Of a stretch of DNA of 64,000 bases, positions 55,440 to 62,344 are shown piece by piece. The stretch lies in IMG/VR virus record IMGVR_UViG_3300005527_000050, positions 26,274 through 90,273 of that record. One strand, 5' to 3'. Source of the stretch: a virus. The translations under genes were made by a program, and so were the position numbers. The notes beneath the pieces are model-generated. The model was not told the origin of the DNA. It saw only the letters and a list, made by a program, of their open reading frames with translations, and searched no databases. The stretch's first letter is position 1, and each line of letters starts with the position of its first letter.

Positions 55440-55682
55440 ATGAACTTCACTCATAAAGTTAGAAGTTGGTCTGTAACTCTTCCAAGAGAGTTAGAAGAAG
55501 AGAAGAAATGGTGGAGGAGAAAACCAGGAAAACCCAGAAAGATGGGTGATCCGTTACCACCACCAAAGGGTAAATTACCCAAGAAAAATAGTGACAAACG
55601 CATGTTGCAAGGTTACTATTTGTTGAAGAGAAGTGGTCAACCTGTTGATGCACTTGAATCTCTGATTGCACACCTTCTGTGA
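55440..55682 (+). CDS. Basic hypothetical protein, 80 aa
   Basis: ATG 55440. Strongly basic and Pro-rich middle (KKWWRRKPGKPRKMG, KGKLPKKNSDKR), helical ends; probably nucleic-acid binding. GTGA overlap with the next gene. Confidence 0.55.
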   Translation: MNFTHKVRSWSVTLPRELEEEKKWWRRKPGKPRKMGDPLPPPKGKLPKKNSDKRMLQGYYLLKRSGQPVDALESLIAHLL

Positions 55683-55873
55683 CACAAATCATGAACGACA
55701 AAACTAAACTCATTTTCGCATTGATGCAGATTGATAACATCACCAACCTGATGAAAGAGAATGAGTATGAGCACTTTATGGTGTCACACTTAATTCCACT
55801 TCAGGTAGAGATTCAACGACAACTGAGCAACATAAACCATAGGGAGTGTGCCAGTCTGCAGACCGTCCACTAA
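55679..55873 (+). CDS. Hypothetical protein, 64 aa, stop supplied by cassette
   Basis: GTG 55679 (GTGA overlap) or ATG 55691. Helical. The last ~8 codons and the TAA lie in the next promoter cassette (GTGCCAGTC...CCACTAA), so the C-terminus is cassette-encoded. Confidence 0.5.
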   Translation: MTQIMNDKTKLIFALMQIDNITNLMKENEYEHFMVSHLIPLQVEIQRQLSNINHRECASLQTVH

Positions 55874-55905
55874 ACCTGCCGAAGGGGGCCGTGGCCTTGT
55901 ATCTT
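55850..55905 (+). promoter_or_regulatory. Stem-loop promoter cassette
   Basis: GTCTGCAGAC core (stem GTCT/AGAC) followed by CGTCCACTAAA, TGCCGA, 17 bases, TATCTT (55900-55905), AGCCATGTTGAGAGG. Confidence 0.75.
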
Positions 55906-55927
55906 AGCCATGTTGAGAGGAACGCAA

Positions 55928-56170
55928 ATGACCCGCAAGTTTCACACCATGAGCATCGAAGATCGTGAAATGTTTGCTTACAATTCTGCCTACCAAAAGC
56001 AACAGGCCGAGATGAAGCGTATTCTTGCACAACCCGAGCAACGCATTAAGTATGCCTTTGAGTTTCTGAAAGGTTATGTTGCTGATGGTGATCAAATGAT
56101 GGCAGCAAAGTGTTACAATGCCATCGCAAAGTACAGTGAAATGCTTGACACTTCTGAGGCCCACTTCTGA
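55928..56170 (+). CDS. Hypothetical protein, 80 aa
   Basis: ATG 55928 after GAGAGG. Helical, charged (AYQKQQAEMKRILAQPEQRI). TGATG-type junction downstream. Confidence 0.55.
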   Translation: MTRKFHTMSIEDREMFAYNSAYQKQQAEMKRILAQPEQRIKYAFEFLKGYVADGDQMMAAKCYNAIAKYSEMLDTSEAHF

Positions 56171-56334
56171 TGAAAACTAACTACATTCCCAAACAACATT
56201 GGGACGATTTATATGATCGTCTCCATGATGCTTATGTTGAGTGCATGAAGTATCACAATCCAACTTATGAGCAGAAACTTGCTCAAATCTTGGATCATAT
56301 GATTATCAACAAACCCCATCTGGCTATCAAATGA
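56170..56334 (+). CDS. Hypothetical protein, 54 aa
   Basis: Helical, His/Tyr-rich (KQHWDDLYDRLHDAYVECMK). ATGA overlap with the next gene. Confidence 0.5.
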   Translation: MKTNYIPKQHWDDLYDRLHDAYVECMKYHNPTYEQKLAQILDHMIINKPHLAIK

Positions 56335-56507
56335 CTTACAAAGAACTCCTGCAACAGCTTCAACAACTCGACGAAGATCAGCTCAATTCTGATGTTGTTA
56401 TCTATGATGAAGGCATCAATGAGTATTATCAACTCAAAGTTGAGTTAGTGTTTGCAACTGAGCGATGTCAGGTACTTAATCTAGACCACCCTATCATTCG
56501 TTTCTGA
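56331..56507 (+). CDS. Hypothetical protein, 58 aa
   Basis: Starts MTYKELLQQLQQLDEDQLNSDVVIYD, a pattern seen in other small phage proteins. Beta C-terminal half. Confidence 0.5.
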   Translation: MTYKELLQQLQQLDEDQLNSDVVIYDEGINEYYQLKVELVFATERCQVLNLDHPIIRF

Positions 56508-56731
56508 TGATGTACGCAACCCTAGCTGAGTTTCATAGTTACGTCTTCAAGTTCTATGGCCGTGGTGGTGTGTATCCTATGGGTGCAACTTTGAAGGAGA
56601 TTGCATCAGCAACTGAGATTCTGTTGGAGCAACTTACTGCAACAGATGGTGAGTTTCATGGTGATAGTATGGATCGTGAGCTTGTGCGGGACATTCTCAT
56701 TTCAGAATACGGCTTAGAGTTTCCCGATTAA
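56507..56731 (+). CDS. Hypothetical protein, 74 aa
   Basis: ATG 56507 in TGATGATG. Helical (GATLKEIASATEILLEQL). Ends 5 bases before the next cassette. Confidence 0.5.
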   Translation: MMYATLAEFHSYVFKFYGRGGVYPMGATLKEIASATEILLEQLTATDGEFHGDSMDRELVRDILISEYGLEFPD

Positions 56732-56735
56732 GCTT

Positions 56736-56793
56736 GTGACAGTTGGCGGGCCGTCCACCAAACCCGCCAAAGGGGCCCAGGGCCCTGTATCTT
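56736..56793 (+). promoter_or_regulatory. Stem-loop promoter cassette
   Basis: TTGGCGGG (56743-56750) pairs with CCCGCCAA (56763-56770), giving CGCCAA as -35; a palindromic GGGCCC-type spacer; TATCTT (56788-56793), AGCCATGTTGAGAC. Confidence 0.8.
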
Positions 56794-56818
56794 AGCCATG
56801 TTGAGACAAACAAACGCA

Positions 56819-57100
56819 ATGCGCTACATCACTATCACCTTCGGCCCTCGCAACGATGATCCTAGCCAGTTCTACAACGAGCGTACTTGGTGGGATCGTC
56901 AGAGTCAAGCTGAGAAGTGGGGGCTTCAGTCTCTCTCAATCGCAGGTTGTTTCGGTTATGTTGTGATTGAAGAGGGAGAGGATTCGTGGAAGATTGTGGA
57001 TGAACTTGGTGCTCCTTCTAATGCTGTGAGTGTGTCTGCTGAGTATAAAGGTGGAGTCACCTATTCTGTTCAACCTGCACCTAAACTTGTTCTGGTTTGA
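56819..57100 (+). CDS. Hypothetical protein, 93 aa
   Basis: Beta-rich (RYITITFGPRNDD, GYVVIEEGEDSW). ATG 56819; ends in a TGATG junction. Confidence 0.55.
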   Translation: MRYITITFGPRNDDPSQFYNERTWWDRQSQAEKWGLQSLSIAGCFGYVVIEEGEDSWKIVDELGAPSNAVSVSAEYKGGVTYSVQPAPKLVLV

Positions 57101-57237
57101 TGAACTACCGAATGAGAATTATGTTGTCTCCAATTATCTCCTGGCACCGACATGTTACAGGATACTGGGAGAAGAAACTCCCACACATTCCTGGAGCAAA
57201 CTCTAAACAATTCTGGAACATTATCAACGGAAACTGA
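57100..57237 (+). CDS. Hypothetical protein, 45 aa
   Basis: Basic, Trp-containing (SPIISWHRHVTGYWEKKL). TGATG junctions on both sides. Below usual ORF cut-off. Confidence 0.5.
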   Translation: MNYRMRIMLSPIISWHRHVTGYWEKKLPHIPGANSKQFWNIINGN

Positions 57238-57431
57238 TGCACACTGGTTACACTTTCAACCGAGTTGAGTTCACTCAAGATGAGGAAACTTGTCTCTTGC
57301 GTTTGATGTTCCAAGCACGAGATTGTGGGAACTGTAATGTTGATGAAGAATGGCTGCCTTTGTGTAATGATCTGATCACAAAGTATTACAACAGCCACAT
57401 CAAAGAAGCTCAACCTTTCCAAACTCTCTGA
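57237..57431 (+). CDS. Hypothetical protein, 64 aa
   Basis: MHTGYTFNRVEFTQDEETCL start, Cys pair CGNC near 32. TGATG coupled. Confidence 0.5.
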   Translation: MHTGYTFNRVEFTQDEETCLLRLMFQARDCGNCNVDEEWLPLCNDLITKYYNSHIKEAQPFQTL

Positions 57432-57438
57432 AATTATC

Positions 57439-57594
57439 ATGGTCGTTCACTTCTACGAAGGTCAATCCTACTCCTGGAATTATGCCAACCGCAGCTACGA
57501 TGATAGTGGTTGCTGGGAAGATTATCTGTCTGGGGATGAGTATGAAGAGGCTCTAGATCGTAAGCGGTTTGAGCAATCAAATCGGGACTGGTAG
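57439..57594 (+). CDS. Hypothetical protein, 51 aa
   Basis: Aromatic acidic (HFYEGQSYSWNYANRSYDDS). Ends just before the next cassette. Confidence 0.5.
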   Translation: MVVHFYEGQSYSWNYANRSYDDSGCWEDYLSGDEYEEALDRKRFEQSNRDW

Positions 57595-57603
57595 GCCAAT
57601 TTA

Positions 57604-57649
57604 CTGGCTGCACACTAAATCCGCCGAGTGCAGCCAGAACCTGTATCTT
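57604..57649 (+). promoter_or_regulatory. Stem-loop promoter cassette
   Basis: CTGGCTGCAC (57604-57613) and GTGCAGCCAG (57628-57637) form a perfect 10-bp stem with loop ACTAAATCCGCCGA that carries the conserved CCGCCGA; TATCTT (57644-57649), AGCCATGTTGAGAGG. Confidence 0.85.
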
Positions 57650-57671
57650 AGCCATGTTGAGAGGAATCGCA

Positions 57672-57881
57672 ATGACCGAGTTCCAAACTATCATCAACGA
57701 TCTGACTCCCGAAGAGCGTAAAGCTCTAAAAGAAGCAACTGCTCCCGAATGGGTCAAAGCTATCCGTGAGACTGTCAATGATCCAAACTTTTGGAATGAC
57801 ATGGCTATTGCTTTTGCTCAAGGAGTTATCAACGGATTGAATGATGCTCTGGATGACAACAACAATCGCCGTCACCGCTGA
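57672..57881 (+). CDS. Hypothetical protein, 69 aa
   Basis: Helical (LTPEERKALKEATAPEWVKA). ATG 57672. TGATG coupled to the next gene. Confidence 0.55.
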   Translation: MTEFQTIINDLTPEERKALKEATAPEWVKAIRETVNDPNFWNDMAIAFAQGVINGLNDALDDNNNRRHR

Positions 57882-58075
57882 TGACTGACGCACAAAAGCT
57901 TGAGGCACTGACTGACCTTCTCTCCAATGTCATTCACTCTCTGGAGATGACAAAGTATGAGATTGAAGATGTATCAGAGGCAGCAAATGTGGTTCGTGAG
58001 GCAGACCACTATCACCAACAAATGCTAGACATTCTTCATGGTGGCCCAGTTGAAGAACCTGCACAAGCCCCCTAG
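57881..58075 (+). CDS. Hypothetical protein, 64 aa
   Basis: Helical acidic (QKLEALTDLLSNVIHSLEMT). Its TAG overlaps the TAGACT -35 of the next promoter. Confidence 0.5.
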   Translation: MTDAQKLEALTDLLSNVIHSLEMTKYEIEDVSEAANVVREADHYHQQMLDILHGGPVEEPAQAP

Positions 58076-58101
58076 ACTTCTCCAGCCAGATCCTGTATCT
58101 T
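58074..58101 (+). promoter_or_regulatory. Cassette promoter with TAGACT -35, no hairpin
   Basis: TAGACT, a 17-base spacer containing CCAGCCAGATCCTG as at 53990-54001, TATCTT (58096-58101), AGCCATGTTGAGAGG. The 5' hairpin half of the cassette is missing. Confidence 0.7.
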
Positions 58102-58128
58102 AGCCATGTTGAGAGGAATCGCTCCCCA

Positions 58129-58272
58129 ATGTTTGACGAACTCTGGTCCGAGATTGCTGACATGCCTGGTGAAATCTTTGACACCACGATGACAGCAGAA
58201 GAACGAGCTGAGTTTCAGCGAGTTTGTGAAATGTCTGAAGAAGAGTATTACTACTACATGGAAGCTGCCTGA
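58129..58272 (+). CDS. Hypothetical protein, 47 aa
   Basis: Acidic helical (FDELWSEIADMPGEIFDTTM). ATG 58129, GAGAGG upstream. Confidence 0.5.
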   Translation: MFDELWSEIADMPGEIFDTTMTAEERAEFQRVCEMSEEEYYYYMEAA

Positions 58273-58273
58273 A

Positions 58274-58453
58274 ATGATGAACGATCTCCGTCAACGTTGC
58301 ATGGATCTCGCCGATGAAATGTCGGCCGAGGTGAATGGAAACCTGTTCTATGTTCCCGATGAAGACATAGAGGATTGTCTGAAAGCTTTGACTGAGGATA
58401 ACATCCAAGATGTCGCAGCTGAACTTGCAAACTTAGCTCACTGGTTTAACTGA
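58274..58453 (+). CDS. Hypothetical protein, 59 aa
   Basis: Acidic helical (MDLADEMSAEVNGNLFYVPD). Starts at ATGATG 58274 or 58277, 1-4 bases after the previous stop. Confidence 0.5.
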   Translation: MMNDLRQRCMDLADEMSAEVNGNLFYVPDEDIEDCLKALTEDNIQDVAAELANLAHWFN

Positions 58454-58455
58454 TC

Positions 58456-58653
58456 ATGAACCTGAACACTCTTGAATTGCTCATTGCTGACTGCTTTGAG
58501 TACATTTATGACCGCGACGCCAAAGCTGGTGCGTATTGGTGTGAACAACTCTTCACCAAGCAAGGTGACATCAAGCGTCACATGATCACTGAGATGACGC
58601 TACAACGGCTTGAGAACATCGCCGCTGACCTTTATGATCATCAGGAAGCCTGA
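58456..58653 (+). CDS. Hypothetical protein, 65 aa
   Basis: Helical (LNTLELLIADCFEYIYDRDA). Follows the previous stop by 2 bases. Confidence 0.5.
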   Translation: MNLNTLELLIADCFEYIYDRDAKAGAYWCEQLFTKQGDIKRHMITEMTLQRLENIAADLYDHQEA

Positions 58654-58654
58654 A

Positions 58655-58849
58655 ATGACGAATCAAGAATGGGTTGATGGCTTCAAGATTGTGCTGATCA
58701 TCCTATTTGTGATTGGTGTGATCATTCTTTATGTTCACAACATCAAAGTTGAGCATGCTGATTGTATCGCACACGGCGGCCAATGGGTGCATGGACTCAG
58801 CTCAGATGGTGGGGCTCAATTCTACTGCATTGAGCCCCCTGGAATCTAA
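58655..58849 (+). CDS. Small membrane protein, 64 aa
   Basis: One transmembrane helix (FKIVLIILFVIGVIILYVHN) then a Cys-containing extracytoplasmic-like tail (DCIAHGGQW...FYC). ATG 58655. Confidence 0.6.
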   Translation: MTNQEWVDGFKIVLIILFVIGVIILYVHNIKVEHADCIAHGGQWVHGLSSDGGAQFYCIEPPGI

Positions 58850-58871
58850 CACAAACACAACACACAAAACA

Positions 58872-59198
58872 ATGCAAACCACCAAAGCTTTCCCTCCCGC
58901 TGACGATCTGATTATGAAACTGCAAGAGATTGACTACATCAAACAACTGAACAAATACATGGACATTGTTGAAACTATTGTGGTATGGATTGCCGCAATC
59001 GCTACTATCATCTTTGAGAAGTTTCAAACTCTAAAGATCACAACTCCTCAAGCTATCTCCGATTACTTCTACTTTAGCTTTAACATGCGCTATGCTCCTG
59101 GTGATGAGATTATGGCTCTGAGTGTAGGTAATCTTTACCTCGGTTTGTATAGCGATTCGCTGAACTGGGGTGTGCTTGACGAGAACGGCTGCCTCTGA
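58872..59198 (+). CDS. Hypothetical protein with one hydrophobic helix, 108 aa
   Basis: ATG 58872. Helix IVETIVVWIAAIATIIFEKF at ~35-55 may be membrane-spanning; beta-rich end (DEIMALSVGNLYLGLYSD). Confidence 0.5.
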   Translation: MQTTKAFPPADDLIMKLQEIDYIKQLNKYMDIVETIVVWIAAIATIIFEKFQTLKITTPQAISDYFYFSFNMRYAPGDEIMALSVGNLYLGLYSDSLNWGVLDENGCL

Positions 59199-59372
59199 TT
59201 TGATCAAACATCTAATTTGATGCAATTCTGGCTGCATGGGATGATCCAATCTACCTGTCAGCCAGTTTTAACGCTTTTTTCGGTTTCTGTCCTAGTGGTG
59301 GCCACGAGTCTCACCGCTTCCAACCTGAGACCAGCAGGGGGCTTCTGCGATCCTGACCAAACCTGGGGGCTT
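59199..59372 (+). other. Intergenic stretch before promoter
   Basis: About 290 bases separate 59198 from the next ATG at 59490. This part has no gene I can support: an open frame through it (from 59217) is continuous with the next gene but has no Shine-Dalgarno and crosses the promoter. It contains a T6 run at 59274-59279 after a GCCAG-rich region, possibly a weak terminator. Confidence 0.4.
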
Positions 59373-59430
59373 GTGACAATTGGCTCCCTGGGCCAGATTC
59401 TCGCCAAAGGGCCCCTCGGCCCCATATATT
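59373..59430 (+). promoter_or_regulatory. Cassette promoter, TATATT type
   Basis: GTGACAATTGGCTCCCTGGGCCAG opening (GGCTC..GGGCC partial stem), CGCCAA, 17 bases with GGGCCCC-TC-GGCCCC, TATATT (59425-59430), GGCCACATGAGG. Followed by a CCCCGA tandem (about 59453-59467). Confidence 0.7.
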
Positions 59431-59489
59431 GGCCACATGAGGGAGAGGGAACGACCCCGACCCCGACCAAACCATTCTCTGCTCAAACC

Positions 59490-59804
59490 ATGCGTAAGAT
59501 CGAAACCCTGATGAACAAAGCTATCCAGCAAGAAATTGACTGGAAGCTGGACAACACCGAAGTCATCAGCTGCTCCAACGTTTCTGATGTCTACCTGCAT
59601 GGCAATCTGATTGCTCGCATCGGTGAAACTTGGCTGGAACTGTTCGACGGTGGTTGGCAGACTGCTACCACGAAGTCCCGTCTGAATGCTATTCTCGCTG
59701 CACACGGCTGCCCTGGTGAGCGTGTCTTCCAACAGAAAGGCCAGTGGTTCATCACTATCAACGGAGCTAAGGTTCCTTTCTTCTCCGGTATGCGCCTGAA
59801 CTGA
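59490..59804 (+). CDS. Hypothetical protein, 104 aa
   Basis: ATG 59490. Helix then beta-rich region (SDVYLHGNLIARIGETWLEL, WFITINGAKVPFFSG). GC-richer than the window average. TGATG junction with the next gene. Family not recognised; the VYLHGN.IA pattern recurs in other phages as I recall. Confidence 0.6.
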   Translation: MRKIETLMNKAIQQEIDWKLDNTEVISCSNVSDVYLHGNLIARIGETWLELFDGGWQTATTKSRLNAILAAHGCPGERVFQQKGQWFITINGAKVPFFSGMRLN

Positions 59805-59962
59805 TGGCTAGAACCAAGACGCTAACATTCAAGTCACCCGACAAAATGAAAACAATTGGCCTGATCTTTGTGATAGCGTTCTTGTTTTTCCCATCAGTTC
59901 GTTACACCACGGGGAGCATGATGCACTCTGCCGCTGATTTCATCCAATCCACAGCTAACTGA
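59804..59962 (+). CDS. Small membrane protein, 52 aa
   Basis: Basic N-terminus, one helix (TIGLIFVIAFLFFPSV), polar tail. TGATG coupled. Confidence 0.55.
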   Translation: MARTKTLTFKSPDKMKTIGLIFVIAFLFFPSVRYTTGSMMHSAADFIQSTAN

Positions 59963-59964
59963 TC

Positions 59965-60114
59965 ATGATGACACTTACCGCTCTTAATTTTCAAGAACTC
60001 GATACACTTTTGGCTGTTCTTGAGTCTAGCGATTGGTGCTACTTGACTGAACTTACAGAGACAGACATTCCGGCTCTGTATGATAAACTTTCTGAAATGC
60101 GGGACGAAGTGTAA
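59965..60114 (+). CDS. Hypothetical protein, 49 aa
   Basis: Acidic helical (FQELDTLLAVLESSDWCYLT). TAATG junction with the next. Confidence 0.5.
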   Translation: MMTLTALNFQELDTLLAVLESSDWCYLTELTETDIPALYDKLSEMRDEV

Positions 60115-60275
60115 TGAAACACACCAACACAGTTCGCATCATCGACCGACTTGGCTTGTTCCCTGAGACTAGAGGAAAAGCCCGCTACATCTCGGTCAAA
60201 ACTTATGCTCATGCAATGGAGATTGTGGATGAGCAGAACAAACTCGGCAACACAGCTACCCTGATTAACTGGTAA
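60114..60275 (+). CDS. Hypothetical protein, 53 aa
   Basis: Basic alpha/beta (TVRIIDRLGLFPETRGKARY). TAATG coupled to the previous gene. Confidence 0.5.
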   Translation: MKHTNTVRIIDRLGLFPETRGKARYISVKTYAHAMEIVDEQNKLGNTATLINW

Positions 60276-60281
60276 CAAATT

Positions 60282-60449
60282 ATGGGACATCATCGCACAA
60301 TGGTTGAAACTGAACACTACGAGCTTCCGCTTGACTTTTATCTCAAGTGTGAGTTCATTGCTGCTCAATTAGAGGTCACAGTTGATTACCTTCTCGATGA
60401 GTTTTACGATGACGGGGAGCTCATTGTGCCAGACTTTGTGCAAGAATGA
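60282..60449 (+). CDS. Hypothetical protein, 55 aa
   Basis: HYELPLDFYLKCEFIAAQLEVTVDYLLDEF suggests a short helix-turn-helix-like fold; acidic end. Not recognised. Confidence 0.5.
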   Translation: MGHHRTMVETEHYELPLDFYLKCEFIAAQLEVTVDYLLDEFYDDGELIVPDFVQE

Positions 60450-60459
60450 GCAGCGATGT

Positions 60460-60515
60460 GACAGTCTTCGGACTGTCCACTAAATCCGCCAAACCCCAGC
60501 CAGTCTTGGTATCTT
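60460..60515 (+). promoter_or_regulatory. Stem-loop promoter cassette with TTCG tetraloop
   Basis: GACAGTC-TTCG-GACTGTC (60460-60477) is a perfect 7-bp hairpin with a stable UUCG loop; CACTAAATCCGCCAA; TATCTT (60510-60515), AGCCATGTTGAGAGG. Confidence 0.85.
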
Positions 60516-60537
60516 AGCCATGTTGAGAGGTTCACGA

Positions 60538-60708
60538 ATGACCAACGCAACCAACTTCATTCCCTGCACTGACATCGAAACCCGTCAAGCTATGTGGGTT
60601 GGTATGAAATACGATGAGCAACTTGGTATCTTCAATGCTGTTCAAGTTGCATCGGCTTTCGCAGATCGTTATGCGGAAGATTACAAGCCTGTGACCTTCT
60701 GTGACTGA
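60538..60708 (+). CDS. Hypothetical protein, 56 aa
   Basis: Alpha/beta (ETRQAMWVGMKYDEQLGIFN). ATG 60538, GAGAGG upstream. Confidence 0.5.
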   Translation: MTNATNFIPCTDIETRQAMWVGMKYDEQLGIFNAVQVASAFADRYAEDYKPVTFCD

Positions 60709-60733
60709 ATCCAACTCTACATCTTCCAAACAA

Positions 60734-60865
60734 ATGTTCACAATCACCTATCAAGTTCCTTACAACAACTGTGAGTGGAGGACTCAAAGCTTCAAGACTC
60801 TTGAAGAAGCACAACGGATGATAGATTTCTACCGTTCTTGTGGTTCACCTTGCAAACTTGTTTGA
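60734..60865 (+). CDS. Hypothetical protein, 43 aa
   Basis: Strand-helix peptide (MFTITYQVPYNNCEWRTQSF). Same short strand plus FKTLEEAQRM pattern as many phage mini-proteins. Confidence 0.5.
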   Translation: MFTITYQVPYNNCEWRTQSFKTLEEAQRMIDFYRSCGSPCKLV

Positions 60866-60876
60866 GTAATTTAATC

Positions 60877-61023
60877 ATGCGAATCGCTCTTCTGATTGCT
60901 ACTCTTGCTCTTGGACTGAAGACTGGTCTTGCTGCTCATGCTACGGTGAATGCCTATCAAGAAGCACAAGCCGAACGGCTGTGCCAGATTGATCCAAGCT
61001 ACTGCGGACTGAAGCAAAAGTAG
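60877..61023 (+). CDS. Small exported or membrane protein, 48 aa
   Basis: Signal-like N-terminus (MRIALLIATLALGLKTGLAA), then a Cys-containing tail (LCQIDPSYCGLKQ). Stop overlaps the next cassette. Confidence 0.55.
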   Translation: MRIALLIATLALGLKTGLAAHATVNAYQEAQAERLCQIDPSYCGLKQK

Positions 61024-61079
61024 GACAGTCTGATGGCTGTCCACCAAATCCGCCGAACCGACCCGTTTGGCCCTATATT
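61023..61079 (+). promoter_or_regulatory. Stem-loop promoter cassette, TATATT type
   Basis: GGACAGTC-TGAT-GGCTGTCC (61023-61042, one G-T pair), CACCAAATCCGCCGA, 17 bases, TATATT (61074-61079), GGCCACATGAAG. Confidence 0.8.
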
Positions 61080-61085
61080 GGCCAC

Positions 61086-61409
61086 ATGAAGAACAACACC
61101 ACTCAAATGTCACTTTTCTCCCAAGGCTGGAAAGCTGAAGAATACTTCGGTAGCGAGCTGACTGCTCATCACATGAACACTCGTTCGGTGTATCGTTTCA
61201 AGGAGAATGCCAATGTGAGCATCACTCACTCCGGAAAGTATGCTGAAGATGGAACTGTTGATGTGTTCACAGTTTCTGTTCGTGAGGAGATCAATCCTCG
61301 CCACTCGGTTACTCAAACTGTTGAGACCTTTGCTAACTTTTTGGACGCATACTACTGCGGTGTGCAGTGTGTCAACAATCTGAATCTTGATCTCATCACT
61401 ATTAACTGA
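61086..61409 (+). CDS. Hypothetical protein, 107 aa
   Basis: ATG 61086 lies only 6 bases after the -10, so the message would be leaderless or nearly so if this start is used. Beta-rich (RFKENANVSITHSGKYAEDG). ATG 61110 is a possible alternative. Confidence 0.55.
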   Translation: MKNNTTQMSLFSQGWKAEEYFGSELTAHHMNTRSVYRFKENANVSITHSGKYAEDGTVDVFTVSVREEINPRHSVTQTVETFANFLDAYYCGVQCVNNLNLDLITIN

Positions 61410-61431
61410 ATCAATTTACTGAGCAACTATC

Positions 61432-61881
61432 ATGAACATTTTTGACCTGCAACGTGATCTCCAGAAGGAAAAGCTTTCTCTGGAAGAATTGCTGACTGAA
61501 GTGAAGGCTTCACTGGTGACGATCAACGAAAACCTAGAAGCTGTTGATCGAGTTGCCAAGATGTTTGGTGGAAAAGCCACATCGCCCGAACACAATCAAG
61601 AGTTCATGGCTAAACTACGTTCGCTGCTCTCTCAGAAGTTCAGCCAGAGGGAAGTTGATGAACTCATTGAAATTATTGAGCAAGATGATGTGCGGAGGCT
61701 GAACGGCAAACTGAATAAGAACCCTGCAAGCTACACTCACCAAGTTCTCGCATTGTGCTATCAGATGCGAATTGTGAATGGTAACATTCAAGATCACATG
61801 AAGGATGCGATTAAGCGTCTGCGTGAAGCTGGCCACATTTCAGTGGAGCAATCTAAGTGGTTTGTTTCACAAGGTTTCTAA
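61432..61881 (+). CDS. Hypothetical helical protein, 149 aa
   Basis: Long coiled coil (KEKLSLEELLTEVKASLVTI) then helical repeats (SQREVDELIEIIEQDDV). Not recognised. Ends just before the next cassette. Confidence 0.55.
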   Translation: MNIFDLQRDLQKEKLSLEELLTEVKASLVTINENLEAVDRVAKMFGGKATSPEHNQEFMAKLRSLLSQKFSQREVDELIEIIEQDDVRRLNGKLNKNPASYTHQVLALCYQMRIVNGNIQDHMKDAIKRLREAGHISVEQSKWFVSQGF

Positions 61882-61887
61882 TCATGT

Positions 61888-61942
61888 GACAGCCATGCGG
61901 CTGTCCACCAAATCCGCCGAGACCCGCCATCTGATGTATTCT
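61888..61942 (+). promoter_or_regulatory. Stem-loop promoter cassette
   Basis: GACAGCC-ATGC-GGCTGTC (61888-61905) perfect 7-bp hairpin, CACCAAATCCGCCGA, TATTCT (61937-61942), AGCCATGTTGAGAGG. Confidence 0.85.
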
Positions 61943-61970
61943 AGCCATGTTGAGAGGAATCGGAACCCAA

Positions 61971-62147
61971 ATGAAAGTCTACGCTGTGATCGGTGGTTGG
62001 GATTATGAAGGCGAAGACTTTCAATCCCTGCGCCTGTTTGATTGTTTCTCTGCTGCTGATGCGTACCTGAAGCAACTTGATGAAGAATACGATTATGCTA
62101 AGATGGACACCCGCGAGGTGTGCATGGAATCTGCAATCGCTGCTTGA
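61971..62147 (+). CDS. Hypothetical protein, 58 aa
   Basis: MKVYAVIGGWDYEGEDFQSL start with an alpha/beta pattern (a small phage family often begins VYAVxGGxDYEG). ATG 61971. Confidence 0.55.
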   Translation: MKVYAVIGGWDYEGEDFQSLRLFDCFSAADAYLKQLDEEYDYAKMDTREVCMESAIAA

Positions 62148-62149
62148 TC

Positions 62150-62311
62150 ATGAAAAACTATCGCGTTCGTGTTGAAACTAACGATGGCTGTGTCACGATT
62201 TGGTATGAGAAATCAAACGCAAAACGTGCTTGTGATCTTATCAACAATCGGGTCTACAATCAGCTCTGTGGGTTGAACATCAAGGAAGTTGAAGTAACTC
62301 CTTCCGTCTGA
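62150..62311 (+). CDS. Hypothetical protein, 53 aa
   Basis: Small alpha/beta (NYRVRVETNDGCVTIWYEKS). Starts 2 bases after the previous stop. Confidence 0.5.
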   Translation: MKNYRVRVETNDGCVTIWYEKSNAKRACDLINNRVYNQLCGLNIKEVEVTPSV

Positions 62312-62344
62312 ACTTTTCTTCTTAATTAACACAAACACAAACTC

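Noticed and set aside
59217-59489. N-terminal extension of the 104-aa gene starting near 59217
   Set aside because: It runs through the GTGACAATTGG promoter cassette and lacks a Shine-Dalgarno; ATG 59490 is a better start.
60460-61942. Promoter cassettes read as a CRISPR-like repeat array
   Set aside because: Copies are hundreds of bases apart, are separated by genes and vary in the stem; no short regular spacers.
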